Of a DNA stretch of 64,000 nucleotides, positions 54,771-64,000 are shown piece after piece; the stretch's first letter is position 1; every line of letters starts with the position of its first letter. The DNA is from Pseudozyma flocculosa PF-1. Its lineage: Eukaryota > Basidiomycota > Ustilaginomycetes > Ustilaginales > Ustilaginaceae. The notes beneath the pieces are model-generated. The model saw only the letters and a program-made list of their open reading frames with translations, searched no databases and was not told the origin of the DNA. The position numbers and the translations under genes are program-made. Location: the NCBI RefSeq assembly GCF_000417875.1, contig NW_006920875.1:40538-104537 (forward strand), in the 5' to 3' direction.

Positions 54771-56130
54771 CCTTGGCGCTGGTGCTGGCGGCAAAGTCTA
54801 GAGGCTAGCTCGGCGAGAAGCTGGCCGCGAGACTTTGGGTTGACGGCGCGCGCGGTGGATGCAAAGGCTGCGAAGAGATGTCTTGGTGAAGATACTTCCT
54901 CGGGGCCAGTGTGCTCGTTGGACGGTGCGCAGGTGTCAAGGTGGGCGCGCGGGTAGAGCGAGTTGTGTTTTTGTGTGGTTGACCAGTGCGACGAGGACCA
55001 ATACGCGTAGATGAGGACCGGGGGATGGCGACGGTGAGGTTCGCTATCGTGGGGGGTGTGGGTTCGACGCCCTCCGTCACAACAGACCTGGTCGAGAAGG
55101 TCGGCTGTGAGGTGAGGAGCAGCGATGAGACTTGTGCGAGCAGGGACGGCTGTGGTTGGCCGGCGACCGTTCGCACTGCAGTGGAGTGTGGGAGGGGGGA
55201 GGTGGGGCGTTGAAGCTGTTTGGGAGCGGGCGAAGTTTCAGTCGAGGCCGGTGAGGGCGTGGGTAGCGAGGGTGGAGTAGAGCTTGCGGAGAGAAGTCTG
55301 CCGTGCGTCTTTTCTCGCGCTAGGACGAAGAGAGACGGGCGGACAGACAGGGACCTTGGTAGGTGCTGTACGGTGGTTGAAGACCGGGGACCGACTCAAA
55401 GTCCCCAGGCGGGGATGACGACGAAGGCAAACATGGGGAAGGGTGGTGTGTGTGGTTGTGGTGGCAAGGTGCGGCGCTGAAGGTGGAAGCTATGAGAGCC
55501 AGGACCTGTTGGAGGCGACTATTTGGCAGACAGGCTTGTCGCGAATTCCGGAGAGAGCGAGGGAGGGATGGCAGTGATAGGTGTGGCGTCGGGCAGAGGT
55601 CGACTGAGCCTGGGAGCGGGACTCGGGTGACTCGTCGAGAGCTGAGCAACGAGCTCAAAAGCGGGAGGCGACGATGACGATGGGTGGCTGAGCTTCCATG
55701 GAGAGGGTTTTGACCCGTCGGAAAAGGAGGGGTCGATGGAAGGCAAGGCTCGTCGGCGACGAACGCGATGCGGCTCAGCGGGTGCTGGGGGCTGGTTTCC
55801 GTGGGATGTTGGATGGGGTTGCCTTGTTGCGTGAGTGTGCGTATGTGTGTGAGGTGCGTGGTTTGCGTTGATGGATGTGCGATGGGTGGATGTGTGGATG
55901 TGGGTGGTGGCGGGTGGCGAAAGAAGGATATCGAGACGAGAATGTATCCTCGATGGCTGCAGCGGCGGCGCGGGTGGCGAGCGAGCGGCTGTGTGCGTGT
56001 GTGTGTGGCGGGGGCGAGTCACTTTGGGGCGGTGGTGGCAAACGGGGGTCCAGGCCAGGCCAGGCCAGGCAGGTCGAGCCCAGCCCCTACAGAGAGTAGC
56101 CCAGCGCAGGGTGCGGCTGCTGTCTGTCCA

Positions 56131-56172
56131 CCTGCCCGCCCGCCCGCCTGCCTGCCTGCCTGCCTGCCTGCT
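56131..56172. repeat. CCTG/CCCG tetranucleotide repeat
   Basis: Three CCCG-type units followed by about six CCTG units, the complement-type relative of the GGCA repeats near 5 kb. Confidence 0.8.
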
Positions 56173-56229
56173 GTGGCTGCGCTCTGTGGAGCGGCGGGCG
56201 CGGCGGCCGGTGTGCCGACACTCTCTCTA

Positions 56230-56366
56230 GATGGGCGGGCGCCGCGGGGCCAGAGGACGCCCGCCCAGCTGGTCCCTCTGCGCTGGCGCNNNNNNNNNNN
56301 NNNNNNNNNGATGGGCGGGCGCCGCGGGGCAGAGGAGCCCGCCCAGCTGTCCCTCTGCGCTGGCGC
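56230..56366. other. 20-N assembly gap flanked by the same sequence on both sides
   Basis: Positions 56290-56309 are N. The 60 bp before the gap (56230-56289) and the 57 bp after it (56310-56366) are the same except for three single-base length differences (extra C, extra C/G, extra G in the left copy). This is the pattern of an unmerged contig overlap with read errors, so the gap is probably not a real gap. Confidence 0.85.
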
Positions 56367-57255
56367 TGGCTGGGCGATTTTCGATGGGCCGCTATCAGCA
56401 GGCCGGCGTGGAAAAAGGCTGCGATTTCGAATCGAGCTCGAACAGCTCCGTCCGATCTGGCGGCCCCTCTGACTGCTCTGGTGCCTCGACGCTGCCTCCA
56501 CACTCCTCTCTTGGCCTTGATTCCCTCTCCTGCGCTCGAGCTGCTGGCGGGCGTCTGCTGCGCGTGTCAGATACCGCCACCGCCGCTCTCTTTGTCGTCG
56601 CCACCGCTTAGTCGTCCGCAGCTAGCCTGCTGACCTGGCCTAGGATGGCACAACGAGCGAAATGCGACGGACGAGTGGGCGTATGGCAGGGCCGCACGTA
56701 CGGACGACATTGCCGCAGCCAGGACCGGCGGTTGCTCCTTTTCTCTGGCTCCTTTTGTGCGAGGCAGCGAGATGGCGGCGGCGGCAGCAGCGGACGGAAG
56801 GTGACTCGCCGCGAACAGCGGGCAAGCTAGGAATGGCAGGCCCAGGCCAACGACGAGAGGGCGTGACTCGTCGGTGCGCCGTGGTCCGACAGCGAACCCT
56901 GCATCCGTGGGCTGCCGCCGTGCCTAAAGCCGACTTCGGACTGCCTCGCCTTCGGCTTTGGCGATCCGCGCCCCTCGGCCACCTTTGGCCCAGCTCGGCC
57001 TGACTCGATCCGGCCCGTTCTGCGAAATCGGATCCGAGCTGACCCTCCTTTCGCCTGCCTGCTTAGCTGAGCGGCTCCGAGAGGCGCTCCACTTGGCAGC
57101 CGGCCCGCCTGTCAGCTCCAGCTTGAGCTTCTTCCAGCCAGGCTGCTGCCACACGTTCGCCAGGGCAACAACCACCACCACGTTGCGCCCATTCCAACAC
57201 CAATACCAACACCAGCTGTCACCTTCAGCGAGCGCCCAAGATCGCCGCTGCAGTC

Positions 57256-60200
57256 ATGACGAGGCTCGCCGCTCGACAGGCTGCAAGCCATGCTCGCGCC
57301 GCACTGCGCACACCTCGAGCCGGCGTCGAGGCCATCCCAACGTCCGGCCGCCGCATCACCACCACCCGCGGCCGTCCTATCGCCTCTACGTCGAGTGCCC
57401 TTCTTTCGCGATCAGCACCTTTGAGAGCCTGCTCCTCGGTCCGCTCTTATGCCACCGCCTCGCCCGGCCAACCTCGCCACGCCGCGGTGACATCCCCGCT
57501 CCTCGACTCGACTGTCGTTGACGCCGACATCGTCATCGTCGGTGGTGGCGTCGTCGGCCTCGCCCTTGCCTGCGGCCTGGCCAGCACTGCGGGTGCTTCG
57601 CCGTCAGCCTCGACGACCTCCCGCGTAGCCTCGCCGAGCATCGCGCTGGTCGAGGCTTCCGACCTCGCCAGGTCGCGCGCCTGGGCGAGCGACAAGCAGC
57701 AGCGTTACCAGGACCCCTCGTCGCACTCGGACAACATTGACTGGGAGAACCGCGTCATCTCGCTCACCTCCGAAAACATGCAGTGGCTCAGAGGTGAGTG
57801 CTCTCGTGCACGCGTGGGCTCACTGCTTGGCTTGTCGCCACTTCTGACGCCTCCGTGTTTCCCCCCCGCTCGCAGACATCGGCGTCCACCGCTACCTTGT
57901 CCAACATCGCCTGCGACCCATCGAGTCCATGCGGGTCTGGGACGGCCTGTCCGGCGCCACTCTGGACTTCGACTCGGCCGAGCTCCGTGACGTCATGACT
58001 GGACCTGCCGGCTCGTCTGGCTCGTCTCAGATCAGCGTCATGGTCGAGATCTCCAATCTCCAGCAGGCCTTTCTGCGCTACCTCGAAGAGGGCGCTGGCC
58101 GCGGCCACGTCGCGATCCGCGATAAGAGCAAGGTCCAGAGGATCGTCCCGGGTCTCGAAGCACTCGACCCTGCTGCCGACGCGCCGCACTTGAACGCTGC
58201 CGAAGCCGACCGGGACCCCTGGCCGGTGCTGGAGCTGTCGTCGGGCAGTACCTCTGCACAGCCCGCGTTGCTTCGGGCGCGTCTCCTCATTGGCGCCGAT
58301 GGGCCAAACTCGCCGGTCCGGATGTACGCCGGCATCGGCAGCTACGGCTGGCCCTATGACCGCAAGGGGCTCGTCGGGACCCTTCGCTGCGCAGGACCGC
58401 AGGTCGGCGAGCCGCCTGTCGGCAAGACGGCGTGGCAGCGCTTCTTGCCAAGCGGCACGGTGGCCTTCCTTCCGCTGAGCGAACAGACCGGGTCGATGGT
58501 CTGGGCTCTAGAGCCCGCAGTGGCCGAGGCACTGACGACGCTTCACCGCGAGACGGCCGGCAGTCCCGTCGAGCCGCTGGCGAGGCTGGTCGACGCTGCC
58601 TTCCGGCTGCCCTGGTCGCACCTCGAGAGGCTGTTCGCCAGCATCGTCTCGTTTGCCCGCCAGCCTGCGGCAGAGGGGCGCGAGCGTGACTGGTCCTGGG
58701 TCCTCGACATGCTGCCGTCCGAGTTCGAGTTCAGCGAGCGTGGCGGCGCCCCGTTGCCGGAGTCGTCGACGGGCGACGTGCCGCCCAAGGTCGAGTCCGT
58801 CGACGTCAAGAGCGTCGCCTCTTTTCCTCTTCAGCTCAAGCACGCCGACGCCTACCTCGGCTCTTCGCTCAATGGCTCGCCCCTCAGCATCTCGGGCCTG
58901 CTGGCCGGCGCGCTGTCGGTCGTTGGGTTCGCCGCCGAGGGCGCCGGCCAGGGCGGTGGCCGGGCGAGGACCGCGTTGGTCGGCGACGCTGCGCACACCA
59001 TCCACCCTCTGGCGGGCCAGGGCCTCAACCTGGGTATAGCCGACGTGCGATGCCTGACCGAGGTTCTCAACGAGGCGCAGGCGGCCGGCGCCGATCTCGG
59101 CTCGTTCAACGCGCTCAAGAACTACCCGCGCCGGCGGTACTGGGAGAACCAGAAGATGCTGTCGGCCGTCGACCATCTCCACTGGCTGTTTGCCGGCATT
59201 CCGGTGCCCCTGGCCCAGCAGGCCGACGGCGGACAAAGGCAGATGCAGCAGGATGGCCTGCTCCGCGGCTTGGCCAAGGAGGGCATCGCCAGGGGCACGA
59301 TCTGGGCACGCAGTACCGGCCTCGAGGTGATCAACGAGCTGGGCTTTGCCAAGAACGCATTCATGCGTCAGGCTGGCTCGACGACGGGAACGGCCAGGAG
59401 GTCCGGGCCGTCGTCGGGAGCATTCGGCGCCGGCAGCCGCGGCCTTACGACGCTCGCCGCAAGGTCACCCCGATCGAAGGCAGCGTTGCCCCTGTCCACC
59501 ATCTCGTCGATGCAGATGCAGATGCGCCACCACTCGAGCCACAGCACGGGTCCTCTGGCATCTGATGCCTATACGAAGGGCACCGGTGCAGGTCTTGCCA
59601 CGACGGGAACTCCCTCGCTGGCCTCGCTGACGCCGGAGCAGCGTCGCGCGCTCGACGACATGCTTCGCGTCGACCACTCGGGCGAGGTGGCGGCAAACAC
59701 CATCTACGAAGGGCAGGCGGACGTCTTCGGCGCGCTGGGCGACGTCAAGAACCGCGACATGGCGAGAGAGATGTGGTTGACGGAGAAGAAGCACCTCGAG
59801 GTGATGCGGGTGCTGCTGCGGCAGCACAACGTGAGGCCTTCCGCTCTGCTGCCGCTGTGGGCGGTGGCTGGCCGCGTGCTGGGCGGAGTCACTGCCCTGC
59901 TGGGCCCGCGCAGCGCCATGGCGTGCACTGAGGCGGTCGAGACGGTCATCGGAGAGCACTACGACGATCAGCTCGCCGCGCTCTCGTCGATCCTGAAGCA
60001 AGAGGTCGCCGCCGGCGCAGTCACATCAGCGCAGGTTGCCGAGGCCACGACGGCAGACGGCGCACCATCAACGGCAGCGGCGACAGCTGCGGCTTCAGCT
60101 TCGGCTCCAGCCTCGGAGGCCCGAAACGAGGTGCACCCGTCACTGCCGCTGCTCTCGGAAATCATCAAGGAGTTCCGCGACGACGAACTCGAGCACCTCG

Positions 60201-60307
60201 ACACGGCCGTCGAGCACGAGAGCCAGCAGGCGGCGGGCCACGCGCTGCTCAGCGCCGTCGTGGCCGCCGGCTGCAAGGGCGCCATTTGGGTGGCCGCCAA
60301 GGCCTAG
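57256..60307 (+). CDS. Fusion of Coq6 (flavin hydroxylase) and Coq7 (di-iron hydroxylase) of ubiquinone synthesis
   Basis: Exons 57256..57793 and 57876..60307; 989 aa. An Arg/Ser/Thr-rich presequence (1-70) precedes Coq6: FAD loop DADIVIVGGGVVGLALACG (89-107), LLIGADGPNSPVR (about 317-329) and GDAAHTIHPLAGQGLNLG (549-566), ending near 680. A linker (about 680-762) is Arg/Ser-rich without acidic residues around 698-738 (LTTLAARSPRSKAALPL, MRHHSSHSTG), like a second presequence. Coq7 follows (about 763-989) with di-iron ligands in DHSGEVAAN (Glu783), TEKKH (Glu816/His819), AVETVIGEHY (Glu868) and DDELEHLD (Glu950/His953). Coq6 hydroxylates ring C5, Coq7 C6, both in the matrix-side CoQ synthome. 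No stop or splice signal separates the halves. Coq7 also carries an Ala-rich insertion (about 890-930). Confidence 0.93.
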
Positions 60308-60740
60308 GCTGGAGCGCCATGTCCTTGTTTTGTTGTCGCAAAGCCTGTCCTGACTTTGTTCGCTGCACCGTCTTGTCTAATGCTAGTTGTTTGCCAGCCG
60401 ATGGCGTTGCAGTGCAGAGTCGGCCGTGGTGGAAGAGGGGCTCGAGTCTTGGTGTATGCTGAGGCAAGCGGGCCGTTGGTGGCCGATACCTCGGATCCGA
60501 AGGGCTAGAAGGAAGCGCCCCGAGATGTGGGCAGCCGGGCGGGCGGATGCGGGCAGCACCGCGTTTTTTCTGAGCGTTGGGCCCTCTCGACCCCCGATCT
60601 TCTCAGAGTGCGAGACACTCGCTCACCATCACCGCGACCGACCCACCCGCTACCTGATCGCCGTTCCGCCACCTTCCAGCCGTTGTCTTCCGCTGCATCT
60701 CCTTACGTTACAGCTCTGCCCCCTCTGTTCGGCAACGAGA
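60308..60740. other. Spacer between COQ6-COQ7 and mS29
   Basis: 433 bp between tandem plus-strand genes. It contains an in-frame open upstream extension of mS29 without motifs. No defined regulatory site. Confidence 0.45.
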
Positions 60741-62493
60741 ATGGCGTCGCACCAGCTCGCACGCGGCGCGCGGCACCTCGTCCAGCAGGCCGTCGCATCC
60801 TCCAGCAGCATCGCCGCCGGCGCCAGCGCCAGCACCAGTACGGGCACCAGCTCCGCCTTTGCGTTCGCCTCGGCGGTGCCGCACTCGTCCCTGCGATGCT
60901 TTAGCGCCTCCGCGGCACAGTCGGCGGCAAAGGCCAAGGCCGTGACGCCAAAGAAGAAGTCGACTGTCAAGAAAAAGACCCATACCGGTCCCAGAGGCAT
61001 GGGTGGACCCAAGAGGAAGGGCGGTCTCGATGTGAGTGTCCGATGTCGGCGCTGGCATTGGCGCGGCGGGAAGGCGAGAGCAGTCAGAGGAGCGGATAGG
61101 CTGATCATTTGCGGGTGCAACTCGAACGCTGCTCTGCCTCTTCACCCCGCTCAAACGCAGGCGGGACCCTCGGCGTCCAAGACGTCCGAGTTCCACCAGG
61201 ACGCTCCGGACATGTCTTCGCTGGGCGTGTTCAGCTCCGAGAGCATCACCAAGGCCGTCGTGGGCAAGCCGCTGGCGTGGAACGACAAGGCGCTGAGCGC
61301 GTTCAAGCACTTTGGGCTGCCGCGCGACCTGCAGAGGGAGCTGGCGGCGCAGCCGCGGCCGCGGACGCTGGTGCGCGAGCAGACGCTCAAGGTGCTCGAC
61401 CGGCTCGACGCGGCGGCCAAGAGCGGGCAGACGCATAAGCTCGTCCTCACCGGCTCGCCCGGGTGCGGCAAGTCGACGCTGCTGGCGCAGAGCGTGTCGT
61501 ATGCGCTCGACGAGGGGTGGGCCGTCGTCTACGTTCCGCAGGCCATCGACCTGATCAATTCGTCGACGACCTACTCGTACAGCCCCTCGCAGCTCGCCTA
61601 CCTCCAGCCCGAGGTGACGCGGAGCATGATCTCTGCCATGCTGCAGCTCAACCAGGCCATTTTCAAGCGCATCGCCACGGCCGAGGCCGTCGAGCTGGAG
61701 CGGTCCGCCACGCTCGAGGCGGGCACGACGCTGGACAAGGTGGCCCGCCAGGGCATCGACGAGAACCTCAACGCCGCCGCGCGCCAGCAGGTGCTTGACC
61801 TGATCCTCCAGACGCTCGCCCGCCAGACCGAGGTGCCGGTGCTGGTGGCCGTCGACGAGGTGCAGGCCCTCTTCCGCACCTCGCTCTACCGCGACCCGGA
61901 CTACGCGGCGCTCGAGTCGTACGAGCTGGGCGTGCCGCGCTCCCTCCTGGCTCTGCTCGAGGGCAAGGGCAGCTTTGCATCGCAGCGCCTCGTCTTTGTC
62001 GGAGCGCTCAGCAGCACCCAGACAGAGTACCCGACCCCGACAGAGCTGCAGGTGGCGCTCCAGGACAGGGCGGGCGGCCCCGACGCCATCCCGGCCCTCG
62101 GACGCGCGGCACACGCCTACGTCCGTCTGCAGCAGCGCCACCTCGCCAATGCCCACGCCGCCGCCCTCGAACCCGTCGACGTGTCCGACCCGCTCACGAC
62201 GTCCGAGGCCGCCGCCCTCTTTGCGCAGCTCAAGGGCGAACGCAAGCTCTGGTCGCGTGAGTCCCCTCTCCTTTTCCTTTGGTTCCTTGTCGTCTCCCTC
62301 CCTCCCTTGCCTCTGTGCACCAGACGGCATCCGGTATCTGACACGACCTCCCTCTTGCCTCTCGCCACCCCGCGTCTCTCTTTCTTTCCATAAACCTGCA
62401 GCGGCCAACGACGAGCTCTTTGTCGCCAAGTTTGTCGAGAGCGCGGGCAACCCGCGTCGCTTTAGCCGCAGCCTCACCTCGACCCTCTTGTGA
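60741..62493 (+). CDS. RSM23: Mitochondrial small-subunit ribosomal protein mS29 (DAP3 family GTPase-like)
   Basis: Exons 60741..61031, 61161..62256 and 62402..62493; 492 aa. The N-terminus is a Ser/Ala-rich presequence followed by a very basic stretch (KAVTPKKKSTVKKK). The DAP3 P-loop is LTGSPGCGKSTLL (about 194-206), after LVREQTLKVLDRL. Later come the VVYVPQAIDLINSSTTY strand, a VLVAVDEVQALFRTS Walker B-like segment and a C-terminal FVAKFVESAGNPRRFSRSL. Rsm23/DAP3 is a GTP-binding structural protein of the mitochondrial 37S subunit. Intron 1 (129 bp) is frame-neutral and could be read through by naive ORF calling. Confidence 0.92.
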
Positions 62494-62802
62494 GGCGGGT
62501 CCGGCCGCCGTTCGACTTCGATGTCCATGGAATCAGAATATCAGCGTTCGCAGATTCCCGGAACCCAGAAACAACTCGACTCGCCTGCGCGATGTCGTCT
62601 CCTGTCGATGCGCTGTGCAACTGACCCGGTCCAACTTACGCCGCGCTCCATAGTAACACTGACACGGGGGATGGGACGGGATGGGATGGGATGGGATGGC
62701 AGGGATTCCGTCGGGTGCTCGATGATAAAAATACAGAAAAGGCGCCGTCGGACGCGGCACACCTCGTCGTCGCGGGCTGGCTCGCACCACGACGATACGC
62801 AG
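62494..62802. other. Convergent spacer with GGGAT repeat
   Basis: 309 bp between the stops of mS29 and the CSL factor. A GGGAT pentanucleotide repeat lies at about 62669-62698. Otherwise unremarkable. Confidence 0.5.
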
Positions 62803-64000
62803 CTAGATGATTCGGACGCTCCAAGCGCCGACTTTGGGCGGACCTGCAATCTGGCCCAGGCCGAAACCGAGCTGGCACAAGGTCTCGGCATCGGCCTCGT
62901 GGCCCGCGGCGTGCATGAGCTGCACCAGGTCCTCGCACACGACGTGCCGCCCCGAATGAAAAGCCGTCCCGTCGGAATCCTTGACAAAGACGAGCGGAAG
63001 CAGAAAGTGCGCAGGTACTTCCGCTGCCCCCGCCGCCGTCGGTTGGGTCGTCCGGTCTGTGGTGGTGGCGCTGGACGACGACGACGAGGATTGGACCAGC
63101 GTCAACATTTTTTCGACGGGTGGTAGCTTGACGCTGACCAACATCTCGCTCCCCTCCTCCCCCGCCGCCGCCGCCGCTGCTGCGGATGGCGTATTCGGCG
63201 TCGTCGGAGGCGCGACGGGCGAATGTTGACAGGAACACGGTCCCAGCGGACCGATCCACACCTCGAGCGGCACTTTTGCCTCGCTGCCTCCGCTCCCGCC
63301 GCCGCCTGCGCCCAGGTCGAGGAGGCCGCCGACGGCGCGCGGCACGACAAAGTTGGCCACGGTGAAGCTGAGAGTGTGCGTGTGCTGGTCGTAGGTCGGC
63401 ATCGACGTGATGAGCGGAAACGGCCCGATGGGTACCTCGCTTGGCCCTTCGTCCTTGGACGCCTCGGTGGCGCTCGTGTCGAAAAATGAAAACTCGAAGC
63501 GCGCTGTCGGGGCCACCAGGCAAGAGCAGAGCAGGCAGGGGTCAGCAGCGTAAGCAGCCTCTTCGGTTGGATATGCACGACGCGCGCGCGCCCTACTCAC
63601 AGACACCAATGACGGACCAGGCAAACGTATCGTCGACCTCGTCGACGACCTTCATGCCTGGCCCGTGCTCCTTGGCCACGACCTTGGTCTTGGGGCTGAC
63701 AAACGTGAGCGAGTTGCCGTCGCCGTCGCTGTGGTGGTCGAACGGCGCCAGGTCATCGACGAGCATCGGCGAATCGAGCCCGTTGGTGTGGGCGTTGACG
63801 TAAGATGTCGCGAGCGGCTCCTGCCCCACGGCCTCCGGTGGCGCCTTTGCCTTCCACCGTTCCGGCGGCACCGCGCATAGGTAGCTCCGGGGCGAGGTAA
63901 AGTCCGACTCGAGGTGCTCCGAGTCGCCGTAGATTCGATCCGTCTCGGATCGCGGGACGAAACGCATCAAGGCCACCTTCTGCAGCTGCCCAACGGGTCC
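62803..64000 (-). CDS. C-terminal part of a CSL (Su(H)/Lag-1-like) transcription factor (partial)
   Basis: Visible exons 64000..63601 (continuing beyond the edge) and 63503..62803, joined across a 97-bp intron with a GTGAGT donor. The right-edge reading PVGQLQKVALMRF matches the beta-trefoil segment of CSL proteins, followed by SYLCAVPPERW and, across the intron, DTFAWSVIGVSRFEFSFFD. Then comes the C-terminal Ig-like domain: PFPLITSMPTYDQHTHTLSF, PLEVWIGPLGPCSCQ, MLVSVKLPPVEKML and LPLVFVKDSDGTAFHSG. Fungi have Notch-independent CSL factors (Cbf11/Cbf12) that bind GTGRGAA-like sites and affect lipid metabolism, adhesion and cell cycle. Several Ser/Ala-rich insertions. The family call is from motif memory. 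Confidence 0.75.

Larger units (their letters stand above)
54771..57255. other. Long divergent spacer between cyclin and COQ6-COQ7, with assembly gap
   Basis: 2.5 kb without a supported gene. It contains a CCTG/CCCG repeat (56131-56172), GGCCA repeats near 56053-56070, and an N gap with duplicated flanks. The leader before the COQ6-COQ7 ATG has CAACACCAATACCAACACCAG-like repeats. Confidence 0.5.

Noticed and set aside
60387..60740. Upstream extension of mS29 in the same frame
   Set aside because: The ATG at 60741 starts a good mitochondrial presequence; the upstream part has no motif and lies directly after the COQ6-COQ7 stop.

Overview
The window is nuclear DNA of a basidiomycete fungus, most likely of the smut lineage (Ustilaginomycotina). 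The evidence is the GC-rich sequence, single-copy fungal housekeeping genes on both strands, many short introns (about 80-190 bp, mostly GTGAGT donors) and wide low-complexity spacers. Genus and species cannot be named from the sequence. The intron density (nine introns in the NAD synthetase gene) is higher than I would expect for a corn-smut type genome. That placement is inference. No rRNA, tRNA, CRISPR array or intact transposon was recognised.

Layout. 1-1149: the start of a large low-complexity, probably regulatory, protein on the minus strand, preceded by about 9.7 kb of gene-free DNA full of simple repeats. 10.9-18.7 kb: THI20-like thiamin gene, HST2-like sirtuin, serine-racemase-like PLP enzyme and a small unknown gene. 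19.3-31.2 kb: QNS1 NAD synthetase, a DUF4385 gene, an MFS transporter, mitoribosomal protein mS35, a P-loop kinase with an RGG tail, and a short-chain dehydrogenase with a possible mitochondrial form. 31.3-39.2 kb: two unknown low-complexity proteins, an NGL2-like nuclease and DPH3. 39.2-46.8 kb: an accessory-looking island with small secreted-protein-like genes, TATA boxes, an unusual CCAAGGTG motif array and a degenerate segmental duplication. 46.8-54.8 kb: a COX16-ERV1 fusion, DUG3, a CAK1-like kinase and a PHO85-type cyclin. 54.8-57.3 kb: a long spacer with a 20-N gap flanked by the same 60 bp on both sides. 57.3-64 kb: a COQ6-COQ7 fusion, mitoribosomal protein mS29 and the 3' part of a CSL-family transcription factor.

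The most striking observations are two in-frame fusions of mitochondrial proteins about 10 kb apart. COX16-ERV1 would place the Erv1 sulfhydryl oxidase on an inner-membrane anchor. COQ6-COQ7 joins the two ring hydroxylases of ubiquinone synthesis, with a second presequence-like stretch between them. Mitochondrial functions are frequent in the window (mS35, mS29, COX16, ERV1, COQ6, COQ7). NAD metabolism also recurs: QNS1 makes NAD and the sirtuin consumes it.

All gene models are read from open frames, splice-site matches and family motifs; exon joins were checked for phase by hand. No database search was possible.
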